NCBI GenBank assembly: GCA_034190085.1 | Contig: JAXHTS010000013.1 | Location: 1-48,304 of the forward strand | Direction: 5' to 3' | Origin: Spirochaetota bacterium | GTDB taxonomy: Bacteria > Spirochaetota > UBA4802 > JAFGDQ01 | Length of the DNA stretch: 48,304 nt | Part shown: positions 48,109 to 48,304 of the stretch, piece by piece | Layout of the letters: the number at the start of each line of letters is the position of its first letter | How positions within the stretch are numbered: the first letter of the stretch is position 1 | Translations under genes and position numbers: made by a program | Notes under the pieces: model-generated | The model's database searches: none | What the model was told of the DNA's origin: nothing | What the model saw: only the letters and a program-made list of their open reading frames with translations

Positions 48109-48304
48109 CCCTAAGGCAATTTGTCATTATGCCCGTTTAGCATTGCCCCTGAATAGCAAGGGGAAACCCTTTGATATTCATTTTTTGATACAAATGAGTA
48201 AAGTGAGACAAGTCCTTTTTTTTGAAAGAATCTGTTAGGGATTCTCAAGTTGTCTTTGACCGAAATACGCTTTTTCTTCATGCACCGAAGTCTCCGACGA
48301 ATCA

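Noticed and set aside
47959-48304. Template repeat of the DGR inside the window
   Set aside because: Scanned both strands for a copy of the VR framework (TGTCGCTGTGCAGC, GTTGGATTTCG) and for AAC runs; none present. The TR must lie outside.

Overview
The window comes from an AT-rich bacterial chromosome, probably a spirochaete or close relative. No rRNA or single decisive marker is present, so this is an inference. It rests on three things: a translation operon (rpsP-khpA-rimM-trmD-rplS-rnhB) continuing into a FliK-like gene, an orphan FlhB C-terminal domain and yraN; a HAMP-linked class III cyclase with a large extracytoplasmic domain; and many lipoproteins, PASTA and TPR proteins. Genes are dense in the housekeeping part. 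Elsewhere there are long AT-rich gaps with decayed genes.

Layout. 0-8 kb: a lipoprotein, a cysM-like cysteine synthase, an exported pentapeptide-repeat protein, an MBL-fold hydrolase, a DUF3788 protein, an SDR dehydrogenase and a propeller/PKD/Ig lipoprotein. 8.4-10.2 kb: a decay zone with a multiply frameshifted yibE/F-type gene and an alkaline phosphatase remnant. 10.5-13.4 kb: a PerR-type regulator with a perfect palindrome over its promoter, then a GC-richer katG. 14.2-20.3 kb: the minus-strand translation/flagellar-relic operon. 20.7-25.3 kb: a kinase-less PASTA protein, a TIGR04076 protein, a DUF938 methyltransferase and the cyclase. 25.6-29.8 kb: an SbcD/YhaO-like phosphoesterase, an SbcC/YhaN-like ATPase with a membrane hairpin, and a TPR protein, tightly linked. 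29.9-34.3 kb: a PAS-GAF histidine kinase, a 1.4 kb gap and a MetF-like reductase. 34.8-39.6 kb: a NorQ/CbbQ AAA+ ATPase, a NorD/CbbO-like VWA protein and an MBL hydrolase. 39.7-43.4 kb: acetyltransferase-like and ParE/RelE-like relics, a UbiA prenyltransferase and a membrane-anchored sialidase-like propeller.

The standout is at the right end (44.2-48.3 kb). An 1118-residue protein fuses a calcineurin-like phosphoesterase, a NACHT NTPase and a C-terminal formylglycine-generating-enzyme (FGE)/C-type-lectin fold. Its last 40 codons carry the signature of a diversity-generating retroelement (DGR) variable repeat: 14 codons, all ending in C or T, sit exactly where template repeats carry AAC/AAT. 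A GC hairpin lies 30 nt past the stop codon, followed by a gene for an Avd-like accessory protein. The template repeat and reverse transcriptase are not in the window and are expected just beyond its right edge. The simplest reading is a defence-type NACHT sensor whose recognition surface is diversified by targeted adenine mutagenesis. Two copies of a palindromic repeat lie upstream of it, and a nine-G tract sits inside the target gene ahead of the variable repeat.
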